From: Perca fluviatilis
Taxonomy: Eukaryota > Chordata > Actinopteri > Perciformes > Percidae
DNA: 64,000 nt
Direction: 5' to 3'
Assembly: GCF_010015445.1 (NCBI RefSeq)
Contig: NC_053126.1
Location: 13,801,669-13,865,668, forward strand
Shown here: piece after piece, positions 1 to 37,382 of the stretch
Position numbering within the stretch: position 1 is the stretch's first letter
Layout: every line of letters starts with the position of its first letter
Made by a program: the position numbers and the translations under genes
Notes under the pieces: model-generated
The model's database searches: none
The model's input: the letters and a program-made list of their open reading frames with translations, nothing else
Told to the model about the DNA's origin: nothing

Positions 1-1160
1 TTTGACTACGGCAGTTATGGATCGAATGCGCCAATAGAGCCTATCTTGAACAGGGAGCACTGCCTTATATACTGTCTAGGGCCGTCCTAATGCATCAGCG
101 TCAATGTAGGCAAAGGTCTAACGGAAATAAAATCACTATAAATCGCCAAAATCTCATGCGATGTTCTAGTTTTTTAAAACAAAAGACAAAGAGACTAATT
201 AATGTGTTAATACAAAGAATATTTATTATAATCAGTTCACAGATATGAGTACAAACGGAAACTTCACCCTTCTGAACTAAGAGTCCTGGATCTGATTCTC
301 CGGGCTTCCCTTCCCTCCAGCGGGCTCAGCAACGGCCTGGGTCTCCAGCTGTGGGGTCGTTTGGCTCCCAGGAATGGGCAGTGAGCTCCAGGTCCTGCAG
401 CTGCAGACGGACTCAGCTGCCCCCTGCTGTAGCCCGATCCGCCGGCCGTCGACACGTTCCCTGTGTTTCCGTCAGGTCCGCGTATATAAAAACCCAAACA
501 CCGACCACACGTAAGTCACCATAAACTTCATTCACGCATATACTCACCCACAACAACACAAATTGACTGCGCCATCAACAACACCTCATCACTTCCGGTA
601 TGTGGTACATTCCTTCCGTGAAGAATCTGTCATTTGTAATTTGTTTCGACTGGTAAAAGTGTTTTGCCTTGTTAATTTGTTTCTAAAATGTAAATTTGTT
701 TCGAAAATGTCAATTTGTTTTCTAATTTTTTGTTTCAAAATGTTATTTTGTTTTTCAAAATGTAAATTTGTTTTCTAAAATGTTATTTTGTTTCCAAAAT
801 GTAAATTTTTTTCTAAATTTTTTTGTTCTAAAATATTTGTTTCTAAAATTAATTTTTTCCAAAATTAAATTTGTTTTCTAAAATGTTTTTTGTTTTCCAA
901 AATGTTAATTTGTTTTCCAAAATTTAATTTGTTTCCAAAATGAAATGTAAATTTGTTTTCCAAAAGTAAAAGTGTTTCATTCTTTGTAATGTTGCATTGC
1001 ACTCCGCCACCGTAACATAGCCTAGTTAATCCCAATACCTTTTTTAGTTTGTGCGTCATATTCATTTATATAAACTCCTCTCTTTTCAACTTGTCTTTTT
1101 TTTTTTTTAATCTTCTACCTATCAAGCAGATGACAAATTATCTCTATTCCTGCTCTCCAG
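1..1160. other. Non-coding region upstream of the first visible ABCA3 exon
   Basis: No convincing exon is visible here. The first coding exon of ABCA3 (about 18 residues in the human protein) was looked for and not found, so it probably lies before the window. A GC-rich patch at about 280-480 stands out from its AT-rich surroundings. On the minus strand it is preceded by a TATA-like run near 485-490, is open for 77 codons (497 to 264), and is followed by an AATAAA at about 222-227. That could be the 3' end of a small minus-strand transcript or old repeat, but nothing in it is recognisable. Confidence 0.5.
655..975. repeat. Degenerate AT-rich minisatellite
   Basis: About 15 imperfect copies of a roughly 20-base unit, built from AAAATG, TAAATTTG and TTTTC blocks, run head to tail. 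The copies differ by small indels and substitutions, so the array is old. It sits about 190 bases before the first visible ABCA3 exon. Confidence 0.75.
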
Positions 1161-26125
<24,965 letters not shown>

Positions 26126-26619
26126 CTAGTGTCTGGTCTCATTTTTCCAGCAAGTGACACTTAACACCTTTCTTGAATTTATTTGCATGGCTTTATACTA
26201 CAAGGGTTAAGTGAAAGAACATGTTCCACCATTTAAAAGCATCATATTTGGCCTTTTAAAAAGGCTACCTTAATTTAAAGAAAAAAAAAAATAATCTAAA
26301 ATTGATATTACAATTTCCTTTGCTGTACTACAGTGCATTTCATTAAACATCCCCGAATTGAGTAATATATAGGGTATTACTACAGACATTCTGCTTTTAC
26401 ATCAACAGCCAGTGAGTGAATAGTCAAAGCAGGGGCTGTAAAACCGTCAAACCATTTCATTTCAAATTCTTCACAATAAAAGTCCCCCGTTATTTTGTTA
26501 TTAAAACTTTTTTCTTTATCAGTAGTAACTGAACACGACTCATAACATGAAACATATATATATATATATAAAACCTATTTCTCTCCTTTTTGACAGACAT
26601 AGCACAATTCTAATGAATG

Positions 26620-26890
26620 AGTTGCGCTTATTGCTAGGTGTAAACAACCACACTCAGAGGTCTCCTTGTGATCAGATTCTGATACCAGGTAGAAATGCAG
26701 CCCACTTTGCATCTGGGTGGGATGATCTGGTAGGAGAGATCACAGAAGGGGTGAGAGGGGTTTTCCAGCATGGCTGTGATTCATCCTCCTCTCCACCACT
26801 CTCCAGACTGTCCAGTTCCAGCCTGACCACAGAGCTGGCCTTCCTCGCCAGTTTGTTAAATCTGCCGGCCAGGACTTAACAAGCCAGGAT
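26620..26890 (-). mobile_element. Decayed LINE C-terminal fragment
   Basis: Translation on the minus strand gives NKLARKASSVVRLELDSLES and then HPDAKWAAFLPGIRI, which resembles the conserved extreme C-terminus of fish non-LTR retrotransposon ORF2 proteins. The rest of the element is not visible. The adjoining minus-strand open frame at 26903-27433 has no recognisable domain. Confidence 0.5.
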
Positions 26891-27354
26891 GTTTTCCATA
26901 GTTTATGCACCTTCCTCAAGCTCAGGGAAAGATTGAAGAGGTGCTGGAAGACAGCTGCAGGGCAGCTGCAGTAAACCCTGCCTGGCCCCACTAGCTTTGC
27001 TTATTCGAAGCCTGGAGGGCTTCCTTTCCACCTGGCTGGGGGAGGCTGTGGGGTGCATTGTATTGTGATTTGGCAGTGGTTGACATGTCGAGGAGGCGAG
27101 TGGAGGTAGTGATGCAGCGCCATTCAGTGTCATGGAGATGTTCGGTTGGGGAGGTAGCCATGTTTGGGGGTAAATATGAGGGGATGGGGGACTCAGACAC
27201 GTGTGTGAGCAGCATGGGTGGGGATTATCGAAACATAGGTTCATCTTATTAATAAATGGTAGGTCATCTGTCCCATTTTGGCCCTGTAGTTGTTTTTGGC
27301 CTATCTCAGATTGCCCTTTAGCTCCTTTTGGACTGCCCGAAGTTCCTCGTGATC

Positions 27355-27591
27355 TAGGGTGACCAGATCGACGTCCCGGTTTGACCGGGACAGTCCCGAT
27401 TCTGAGTTGCGTGTCCCGATCGAGTCCCGACAAAAGCCTGTCGGGACGCTAAAATGTCCCGGTTTACACCAACCACTATGAAATTGTCCCGGTTGTCAGC
27501 GATTACATAGCCGACGTGGTCTTATTATAGCCCGATCATTACTAAACTCATGTAGAAAGACCAATCAAGCGTCCAGCATATGATTTTAACA

Positions 27592-27644
<53 letters not shown>

Positions 27645-28072
27645 AGTCAATCGTAGCCGTCTGCGTCTGCATAATCTGTGCAGCCAGCGTTACAGTGTAG
27701 CCTTTGTAAACACTGTCGCAATGCCTCTTCTTATCTGGAAATGTTCGCGCATTTCAAAAGCAGGGAGGTTCCGTTCAAAAATGTAGGTCTCCTTTGTCAG
27801 TCCGGGCACAAATGCTCCCGTTGAGTGGATCTTTTCGCTCATGAACAACACATGGACTGACGAGAGGAACCGTATGACCATTCCCACCAAAGACGCCAGG
27901 CCTACTCGTCACACGGGCCAATTTTGCTGACACCTGTGCGCAATTCCACAGTATAGGTTTTCAGCCAACAAATTGATTTGATTCTTGAGCAAATTCACTC
28001 CTCTAACAAATACAGTATACGGAATGAATGTTTCCAATAGGGAAGCGATCTGCTCTATCAAATGAGATTACA

Positions 28073-28132
<60 letters not shown>

Positions 28133-29041
28133 GTTGTTGGTTAGAAAAACACTGGTAACACTTTACGGCAAAGGTACATGAATTATCATGAATTCATGCA
28201 TGAATTAATTGATGTCGGCCTATGTATTATGCATTATGTAATTAATGATTTATGTGTAACTTACTGCATTCCTTAATATCCCATGAATCATCAGGAATTG
28301 ACGTCTGTCATTCGTGACCTCTTACATGAACAACACAACTAAAGCATTAGGTATGTGGGCACATCATTATGAATTATTAAGCATGATCATGATTATTTAT
28401 TTATCTGCAAAAAAAAAAATGTGGTCATCACTGTGCAAATTCTGATTTGAACACAACTTGTGCATACTGATGTACCCACCTTACCTAATGCTTTAGTTGA
28501 TGTGTTGTTCATGAATGAGAGGCTATTAACTCCTGATGATTCATAAGATATAAAGGAATGAAGTAATGCACAAATCATGAATTAATTCATGTATGAATTC
28601 ATAATTCATGTACCCTTACCGTAAAGTGTTACCATAACTTTAGTTCAAGCCTGTGGCAGCAGTTCCAAATAGTGCCATGTAATGAAAAATATCTTTTCAC
28701 AAAGTTTTTCACAACTTCAGTGGGTGCATTTTCCAAAATAATGCTTTAATTCTGAAAAATAATGTTGGTCCCACACAAAACTCACTCAATGTCTTTTAAT
28801 ATTATTTCTTAGATATGTAGGCTATACATACCAAGAACATTCATGAATATTAACTTAGATACCCCGTTATGTTGTGAGCAGTAGGCCTATGTGTGCTGTT
28901 GGCAAAATTGTGTCTAATCTGTCTGTGTCTATGTCTGACCTGGGCTGGCACACGTTCACGTTAAAAAGCGTGTGCGTGCACGAGCACTACGGTCACGTGC
29001 AAAGTGTCCTGGTTTTAGTTCCGGGAAATCTGGTCACCCTA
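27355..29041 (+). mobile_element. hAT transposon remnant with transposase C-terminal scrap
   Basis: The inverted ends TAGGGTGACCAGAT and ATCTGGTCACCCTA are flanked by identical 8-bp copies of TCGTGATC (27347-27354 and 29042-29049), the hAT hallmark. On the plus strand about 27789-27925 encodes NAPVEWIFSLMNNTWTDERN, resembling the hAT dimerisation domain; the rest of the transposase is gone. It is interrupted by GT runs (27593-27643, 28073-28131) and by a fold-back element at 28154-28633. Confidence 0.85.
28154..28633. mobile_element. Long fold-back MITE nested in the hAT remnant
   Basis: Begins GGTAACACTTTACGG and ends with its inverse. The symmetry extends inward: TAAAGCATTAGGTA near 28341 is the inverse of TACCTAATGCTTTAG near 28483, and ATGAATCATCAGGA near 28282 pairs with TCCTGATGATTCAT near 28532. 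The whole 480 bases could form one imperfect hairpin. No coding capacity. Confidence 0.8.
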
Positions 29042-29649
29042 TCGTGATCCCTTGCCATGAAAGCCCTCTTCCTTCTGTTGAGAAAGCCTAGTGGTCTCTG
29101 TTAGGTTTTAAAAAGTTAAAATCAATGCTGATGTTTTGAAAACGATGTACCTTTGGTTCAGATGCATTCAGTACACATTGCAGTCGGGTTAGGAAAATAT
29201 GATTGAATGCAATAACTGGTGAGGTCTAACCCCATATCTTGCTAATTATATTCTCACCCTTGTCTCTCTGAAGATTAGGTCAGAGCAGACCCTTTTGTTT
29301 TTATTCTCCCTTTGTCTCTCCCAGGTAGATTAGATCAAAACCACACACTTTACATATAGAAAGAAACTTTTGTCCCACAGCAGGAAGCAAACTTTTGGCT
29401 CTGGCTTGAAGCCATCCCCTGCTCTGCTGAGACTAGATTAGAATACATGTAGTCTTTGATCTGTATCCGGGAGAAACCCCCAGAGTGCATGTTAGAGTTA
29501 TGGCCACCTCACCTAAGGAAATTAAGAAAGCCAATGAGATGTGCCCAACCCATCACCATGCCAACGACGGGCCAATGGAAATGGGTTTAATACACGTGGG
29601 GCATAGAATCGCCCCCCCAGGTGCAGGAAATATAATTGTGAGACTGAGC

Positions 29650-29735
29650 TGATTTCGGTCAAATGCCTAACCCCAACCAATCGAGCTGCTTTGTAGGGCG
29701 GGCCTTCGTGTGGCCATAGTGGGATTCGTAATTTT
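29650..29735. mobile_element. Right half of a short MITE related to 53770-53949
   Basis: The stretch starting GTCAAATGCCTAACCCCAA and ending in a TGGCCATAGTGGGATTCGTA-type terminus matches the right half of the complete 180-base element in CYP gene 3. Confidence 0.75.
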
Positions 29736-30860
29736 GCTTTCGGGACTGATTGATGTAATTCCTGAAGTGGAAGCATGTCATTCAGTCCGCTGCTGGCAGT
29801 GTTTAAGTGTTCTTGTGTTTTATTGTTTTGTCATGTCATTTTCACCATGTTGTTTATTAAACCTTTTGTTTAATCTTCAATTGGACCCAGCCTCTTGCTC
29901 CTTCCTCATCAATCTAAAGAAACACCTCACAGAAACTATTTATGTGTTATCTCTATCTGTTATGCAGCGAGAGAGAAGACCATAGACATATAGGACCCTA
30001 AAGCCACCTAAGAGACAGTGAAGTGGTCTGCAGCAGAACTTTGAACCCTGACTTAGGTCAGTAATTTTTAACCTACAATACAGATGACCTACATTTGTTC
30101 GGGTTACACAATGTCACAAAATAGACATTTTAGCTCCTTTAAAAATTCCCAGGCTTGATACACACACAGAGACGTTTGGTTTAGTTTTAAGATGGTATTT
30201 ATATTGTTTTCAGACTGGTGGGGGAAGTGGACTGAGTACCCAGGGCCCTCATGTGAGGAGGGCCCAAAAAGATGCTAGAATGAATAGCTGTGGATGCGGG
30301 GAGGGGCCCATAGATAATGCCTTTCTACAGGGCCCAGAATTTTGTGCTACGCCCCTGGGTGTGCTGGAGCCCGTCCTCGTGCCAATCCAGCATCGGTGTG
30401 CTAGGAGGAGTCCTCAGCGTCTGTGCCAGGCAAGCAAAAACACAACCAAAAGCAAAACACCACGCTATATACACAGTACAAATAAGAAAACACTAGCTGC
30501 CTGGCTACACTTTGTGACATAAAAATCCTGTTTTTCTATCTCATTGGATCCCCAAACTGGAATACAGGTATCCCCAGGTGAACGCCAGGTGACATAGGGG
30601 GTACGCGAAAAAACATACTTGAGTTTGTTGAAAGTGTACAAGGCGGAATATGCTTGGTCAGCTTCCTAATGAGAGGCAAATCTGACATACTGGACACGGT
30701 AGGCGTTAACGAACCCTCATGGCAGTAGTGCAACACTAAGGAAGAAAAAGAAGAAGACAAGTCCTGCTTTTTTTCTGTCAGGTGTGCCTCTCCTTTGAGA
30801 CTGTGTTGCTCACCTCAGTGTCACAGAGCTCAGAAGGGGCGGGTAGATGATTAGTAACCC

Positions 30861-30870
30861 TATATACCTC
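30861..30870 (+). promoter_or_regulatory. TATA-like box of CYP2K-like gene 1
   Basis: TATATA lies 96 bases upstream of the ATG at 30957, a suitable distance for a short 5' UTR. Gene 2 and gene 3 have TTTGTAAAAG and TTTATAAAAG at the corresponding place. Confidence 0.5.
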
Positions 30871-30956
30871 AGCTCAAAGGACAGGAGCTAGGCTAGGGGA
30901 TGTTTGTTTGACTACTGCACTGTGTTTTAACTGCAAGATCATCAACAGAAGAACAA

Positions 30957-33900
30957 ATGTCTCTTTTGGAGGATTTTGTTTTCTTCCTTTTCTCTAGTCC
31001 CACCACTTTACTGGGGGTTGTTGCTCTCTTTCTCGTCCTCTATCTTGTTGCAAGTAGTTTCACCTCCCAGGAAATGGGGAAGGAGCCCCCAGGGCCGAGG
31101 CCTCTTCCCCTGCTTGGCAACCTTTTGCAGCTTGATCTCAAGAGACCCTACAAAAGCCTCTGTGAGGTAAGTTAAGCACTTTTATCCCAAACAAAATCCA
31201 TTTCCTCACATTTGTAGCAATTTATCTGAAAGCCATTTACAATAAGAAGTGTCCTCATATCTCTGACAAATTGGTCTACATTTTTTTGTATTTTTCCAGC
31301 TTTCAAAGAAACATGGCTCTGTATTTACGGTGTACTTTGGAACCAGTAAAGTGGTTGTTCTGTCTGGATACAAAGCAGTCAAAGAGGCTCTGGTCAGCTA
31401 TGCAGATGAGTTTGGAGACAGATATGTCTCCCCTATTTTTTATGATACGAATCAAGGTCACGGTAAGACCTACCTTTTACAAAATCTTTAATATACAGTA
31501 TGTTTACGTATTAGCAAAAAACCCAAATAATATAAATGAACAGTTATAGAGAAAAAGAAAAACTACAAATAACATTGTATTTGCCACCTGTTTGATAATA
31601 CACTTTTTATATCTGTTTCAATGTTTAATCTTTTTATTTTCGACTTTGTTTTATTTAGGCGTATTACTAATGAGTATTGTATCTATTATATACATGACTA
31701 CAGATTACATTTAACTTGCATGTCATTTTTAAAAGGAATTCTTTTTGCAAATGGAGAATCATGGAAAGAGCTGAGACGTTTTGCCCTCACCACCCTGAGG
31801 GACTTTGGGATGGGCAAAAGAGTCGCTGAGCAAAAAATCTTGGAGGAATGCCACCATCTGATCCAAATGTTTGCAAAGCATGAAGGTATGGAGGTAACAA
31901 AGTGATAATATATATTGTTGTTCAGCCCATCCCGTATGGTTTCACAAGACACCACTATTTAACAGACATCTTCCAGTCTCACACAAATCATGTGGAGAAA
32001 TAGCCTACCTGAATGACAGAAAACTAATAAAAAAAAGAGAAAGAAAACGGTGCAAACAAATATCTACAGATCATCTTGGTAAAGAGCCATTTTTCTCTTC
32101 TCCCAGGCTTTGTCAAGATAACTGGCTAATTATTACTATGTAAACAGCCATCTCAGTCTTTGATCATCATCCATATTCACAAAATCAATAGCTATTTTTA
32201 TCTTACTAAACAAAGCGCTGTTCACAATAAAGAGGACAGTAGAAAACAAACTGGAACTCCTTTTCTATATCATTTAAACAACACATTGGACGGATCCACC
32301 TTTTTCTTCTATATTAACATATCTGTAATACATATATAGGCTATATTTGAGTTATTATTCTCGCTAAGCTGTGTTCAAATCATCATCCATATTTTACAAT
32401 TTTTTGTAGCCAGTGGAAGACTGCACTTCTAGGCCCACTACTCATTTTGTAGGCCTACTTAAATGGGCTGTACTCGACATTCAGAACATTAACATAGCAG
32501 CAAAAAATCTGCTATGTAAAGACATAGTGGAGTAATGGCGTCCTGAACAAAGAATATAAAGTCACACTCCCTCTGTGTGTGTTGTTATCCGATAGCCAGT
32601 CCGCACGCATGTGCATGTCAGTGCATGTGGCTGTAAAAAAACCTAGGTATGACTGTTTGTGAACTGCGGTCAAACTGGAAAATTAGGCAGCGCTAATAAA
32701 ATGTGAATCAAGATTCTGTTACTGCATTGCCTATATTGCCTAAAATGTTTTCAGAAACATATTTTCGTGTAGCCTACTGTTGAGCTGTAAAATGAGAAAG
32801 TTTCCTCTGGTTGGTGCTTGGTTTTGGCTGGACTTGGTCACAGCCTTTCTCATTTTAAAACTAAACAGTTCAAATATGTTTCTGAAAACATTTGAGGCGA
32901 GAAATAGGCAACGAAGAATACTGATTCGTATTTGTTCACGAGTAGTCTCTGATTGGTTGTTAAATCTTTAGGCGCGGTAGAAACTTGCAAATGCCATTTC
33001 AATCAGGAGAGACTTCCTTGCAAATATGAACATATTAATTGTACAGACAAAATATGAAATGTGCAAAGTCTCTGGAGATTAGATTCCATCAAATCCATAT
33101 GTTATAAAGGGGTAGTGAAACCCAGACATATCCCCCCGATGGAGTCCAGACACTGGAGGTGGTGAAGAAGGTGCACAGGAACCAATCGAGAGTGCCAAGT
33201 AGCAGACGACACCTGGAGTACTTGGGTGAGACGACCGGTGGTTGAAGGGGAGGAGGCGGGACGCACTCTATTCCTGAAACGACAACTGACAACCGCAGAG
33301 GGGAGACCAGATTTAAAACAGGATGTCATGCTGTGATTGGCTTGTGATACATGGCTGATTCTGATTGGTTTAACTAACAATGAAACAGCTGAATCTGACT
33401 GACTACTGACAAGTGAATGCCATGGAACAGCTGATCATGTAGGAGTGATATAACACATTATTTGTCTAATGTACTACTGTCAGGATATAGTGAGCAAATA
33501 TGACAAAAAGTTTTTTTTTTTTATAAAAGTTACCTACTGAACCTTCTACATCTTAATAATTCAATTATTTCTCACTGGCATTTTACAGGAAAACCATTTG
33601 ATACAGCATGCCCGGTGAATTATGCAACATCCAATATCATCTCCTCTATCGTGTATGGAAGCAGGTTTGACTACAGTGACCCCCGATTCAAAAACATGGT
33701 GAGAAGAGCCAACGAGACCATACGTGTTACCGGCTCTCCACAAATCCAGGTGGGCTACATATTTGCCTTTTAAATTGCTGCTGTTTTAAGGAGATTACAC
33801 ACATGCAATGGTAACTGACAAATGCATGATCTAGGACTAAATGAAAGCTGTTATTGAGTAATTGTGTAGAATGGTAAACTGCATCATTATTCTATAGCAG

Positions 33901-35962
33901 TAGATTCATATACATATCTATAGTTAAACAGAAGAGTATTTTCTGCTATTGGTTTTTAATCAGAGAAATCTACTCAGTTGTTGTTATTGTGTGTGTACAT
34001 TGTTTTCAATAATCTTTTTTTATTTTCACTGTTACATCACAGCTTTACAACATGTTTCCCAGGCTGGTTGGTTGGATAAAAAACCGGCAGCTGATATTAA
34101 AAAATGTTGAAATGTCCATCAGAGATGTCAAAGATTTAATCAGGCATCTGAAAGAGACACTAAACCCTCAGATCTGCAGGGGCCTTGTGGACTGTTTTCT
34201 TAATCGGAAGCAGAAGGAAGAGGTAAGACAACATCTTTTGTGTTTTTCATTGAACAAACAGAACAGCAATGTTGCACATGTCTATTTTTTATAATGATAT
34301 GTGGGTGTTTTTACTTTTAGGAATCTTCAGTTATGGACACTCACTACAATGAGAAGAACTTGATATTTACAGTAACAAACCTGTTTGCTGCTGGTACTGA
34401 TACCACAGCGACTACACTGAGATGGAGTTTGCTGCTTATGGCTAAATATCCACGTATACAAGGTAAGGAGAGGGATGAGGCCAGTTAATCTCTCCTGTCA
34501 GCAATGGCATTTTAAGGAAATGTGAAGCTGTACAGACACTGAGTGCTCCGATGGTGTGCCACCTCTTTTTTTTCTTCTTTTACATTTAAAATCATATGTC
34601 TGCTTTTTGTTGTGGCTCAGTTTTCATGCTAGTTTTGGGACATATCAGTCTCCGTTTGTCTAGATTACAGAATATTTTGCATGTTTGAGTTTGAACAAAG
34701 CTGAAATGTACAGCTGGTTAATAATCACATAGACACTGGAGCATCTTGATAGCTGAGTGGTTACAGTGCATGCCATATAACCTGTGTTCAATTGGTATGC
34801 TTGTTGCATGTCATACCTCTCTCTCAAAAGCAGAAATGCCCAAAGACTAATAATAATAATAATTAAAAAAAATGTTAAAGCCATGCTGTCTGTCGGTTTG
34901 TCGCTTAGATAGTACACCACCACCAATGTCTTTTACAGAGTTTTCCTTGACAGCCACCATGAGATGGACATTGGTGGTTTGGGGTGAAATGTCTCAATGA
35001 CTAATTGTCATGACATGCCCCCCCTCAGGATGAATTTGATTCATTTTGGCGATCCCTTAACTTTTGTCCAACACTTTGTTAATGACGTTACCATCAGCCA
35101 AAGGTACAGCTTTGCATGGCTGCAGACTCTGATAGTCTACTCGTGTTAAAATGAATGCAGACAAAGAATATCAATTTATAATTTTATGTGTTCAGATCAG
35201 GTCCAGGAGGAGCTGAGCAGGGTGGTCGGTAGCCGACAGGTCCGGGTAGAGGACAGGATGAGCCTGCCATACACTGATGCTGTAATCCATGAGACACAGA
35301 GACTGGCCAACATTGTCCCCATGTCCATTCCTCACAAAACCAGCCGAGACGTCACCTTCCAGGGCTACTTTATCAAAGAGGTCAGGTGCTCAGATGTTTC
35401 AGTACTTATTCACAACAAATATTATTGCAGGAAATGTTCATCCACCTCAAAAAAAAACTTGTATATGTAACTTTATATGATACACCTTGCTCTCTTCTTT
35501 TGTCTTCAGGGGACTACTGTGTTTCCTCTTCTTACTTCTGTCCTGCATGATGAGAACGAGTGGGAGAGCCCACACACCTTCAACCCTTCCCACTTCCTGG
35601 ATAAGGAGGGTAAATTCATCAGGAGAGATGCCTTCATGCCCTTTTCTGCAGGTACATCAACTTTGTTGAGTTTTCGTTTTTTAGATATTACTGAGATATT
35701 TTACACAGCATGATCCAGATTAACTACAGATCTCTTCATTCTCGCAGGTCGCAGGGTGTGTCTTGGGGAAAGTCTGGCTAAGATGGAGCTCTTCCTCTTC
35801 TTCACCGCCCTCCTCCAGCGCTTTCGTTTCACTCCTCCACCTGGAGTTACAGAGGATGAACTGGATCTGACACCAGCTGTGGGCTTTATCCTCGCCCCTT
35901 CACCTCATGAGCTGTGTGCTGTCAGTCGCAATGAGGAAGAGAGCTGGAGCATGGCATTATAA
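30957..35962 (+). CDS. CYP2K-like cytochrome P450, gene 1, intact
   Basis: Microsomal heme mono-oxygenase of the fish CYP2K type; trout CYP2K1 is known to hydroxylate fatty acids and xenobiotics, but the substrate here is unknown. Nine exons: 30957-31166, 31300-31462, 31736-31885, 33589-33749, 34043-34222, 34321-34462, 35196-35380, 35510-35651, 35748-35962. Phases are consistent and give 515 residues. The N-terminus is a hydrophobic ER anchor (about residues 10-35) followed by the hinge [12 protein letters not shown]. The I-helix [11 protein letters not shown], the K-helix ETQR and the heme loop [11 protein letters not shown], with its cysteine ligand, are intact. The heme loop is split by intron 8, as in other CYP2 genes. 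The start is the first ATG and gives the family-typical MSLLED opening. The tail is 10 residues longer than in genes 2 and 3 because one base is missing relative to them near 35928. Exons 7-9 are unusually close to those of genes 2 and 3. Confidence 0.94.
32743..32891. repeat. Perfect inverted repeat, possible fold-back MITE
   Basis: The 19 bases at 32745-32763 are the exact inverse of 32873-32891, and inside them AAAATGAGAAAG near 32790 pairs with CTTTCTCATTTT near 32848. This is a cruciform-capable segment in intron 3 of CYP gene 1, probably the core of a MITE. Confidence 0.65.
32995..33260. repeat. Interspersed repeat copy, family shared with 18945-19190
   Basis: Second copy of the family described at 18945, in intron 3 of CYP gene 1. 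The shared block order CAATCAGGAGAGACTT, GTTATAAAGGGGTAG, ATGGAGTCCAGACACTGG is clear. Confidence 0.6.
34738..34870 (+). repeat. Degraded tRNA-derived SINE
   Basis: GATAGCTGAGTGGTTACAG is A-box-like and GTGTTCAATTGGTATGC is B-box-like. They are followed by TTGCATGTCATACCTCTCTC, the tail of the fish SINE family also seen in reverse at 48415-48606. Confidence 0.6.
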
Positions 35963-37382
35963 CTGCCTGTGCCAATGGCATGAATATTGTTTTATTCACC
36001 CTCACTAAGGCCACAACATACTGAGCAACCTGCAGATGTCCCATCCTCAAGAATACCGTCAGGGGACAGTTTATTTCAGTCACTTAGCATGAAATTACTT
36101 GAAATTGTAATGAGATAAATAAATGTAGTCACACACAGTTGGAGACTATAGATGTTTTTTTTGGGAAATTGTACACATTAGTTTAAACAAGTTGTAGGAA
36201 TTTATATGGACTTTTCCAACTAGGCCACTGTTGATTGTTTTCACAAATAGATGTATTTGGTTTTGTAGGTCGTAATTTGTCAAGGGTTTAATTTCTTACT
36301 TTGCAGAAAATGGCAGAAATCATGCCATATTACATTCTAAAATTAATTAAATTTAGACCTGCTTCTTGATGGCTGATACCTCATGTACATCTAAAACTAC
36401 AATAAACTACATTTATATATCAATTTTGGTAGGCCTACCTATGTTTTTTCCCTTAATACTTAATGAAATACTGGACACACTGTTTAAAATGTTTTCTGAT
36501 GTTTCATAAAAGACAAAAAGTAGAAGCAATTTGAATTTGTAATGATTTAATAAAGGAGAATATATTTAAACTGCTTTTAAATCATGATTTGGTCAGTTGA
36601 CTGCTAACTTTTCCTTGCTAACTTGTATTTAGCAAATGGTTCCTTGGGACAGACTGCAGTTTAATACCAACAGTCTTTAGGTTGGCCATCAGCAATTGCA
36701 GCCCAGTTCGTGTTTATGTTAGAAAGATGATTGTTGGCATGTAACACCATAGAATGTCTTGACTTATATATATGCGCGAGAGAGAGAGTGCACCTGTGAG
36801 GCTCAACAAAAAATGTGTGTGAATGTGTGATAGTCTTGAGCAGTTAACCATAGTCCTCATAAATCGACAGGAGTTAAACGTTCCAATACAAAGAAAGTGT
36901 AAGGTAACGGACATCTGGGCGAAAAGAGTGTGATCCGGCGGAATTTATGGCAGCACCTGAGCGATACCGGAAGTGGAATGTCATGGATAGAGACTAGTTG
37001 ATTTATAATATGAAGTGAATTTCTCTCTGTCATAATTGTAGGTGGCGTTTTATTTTATTTTACAAACTTCATGTGGCATAACGTTATGGTGTGGCTCCAA
37101 AACAAACAAAAAAGGTAAACGGTAAAATATATTTAATCTGCTTTTAAATTATGATTTGGTCAGTTGACCGTCAACAATAAAGTTACCTATTCACATGAAC
37201 CGGGGTAAAACCGCTCTTTGCTGGCCTTTGCTATTGTTTTCCTATGGTGAGAGTGGTGGAGAAATTCAGGAGAAAGCTCTGCTCTACCCTCAAAGTTCAA
37301 ATTATTTTCGTTTTGACCTTGTTGCCGCTGACCTTGTAAAGGACAACCAATAAGATAAGGAGGTAACCAGAAGCGGTGTAGA

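Larger units (their letters stand above)
26126..30956. other. Intergenic region between ABCA3 and the CYP2K array
   Basis: No gene is seen. It contains a decayed LINE end (about 26620-26890), a 1.7 kb hAT remnant (27355-29041), a half-copy of a MITE (29650-29735), a GGGCCC-rich repeat piece around 30235-30365, and the CYP gene 1 promoter near its right edge. Confidence 0.6.

Noticed and set aside
26903..27433. 176-codon minus-strand open frame in the intergenic region
   Set aside because: Pro/Ser-rich with no recognisable motif, no splice context, running across the boundary of the hAT element at 27355; most likely chance or repeat-derived.
32780..32971. 63-codon plus-strand open frame in intron 3 of CYP gene 1
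   Set aside because: It lies in the inverted-repeat segment, has no domain, and the flanking P450 exons splice perfectly without it.
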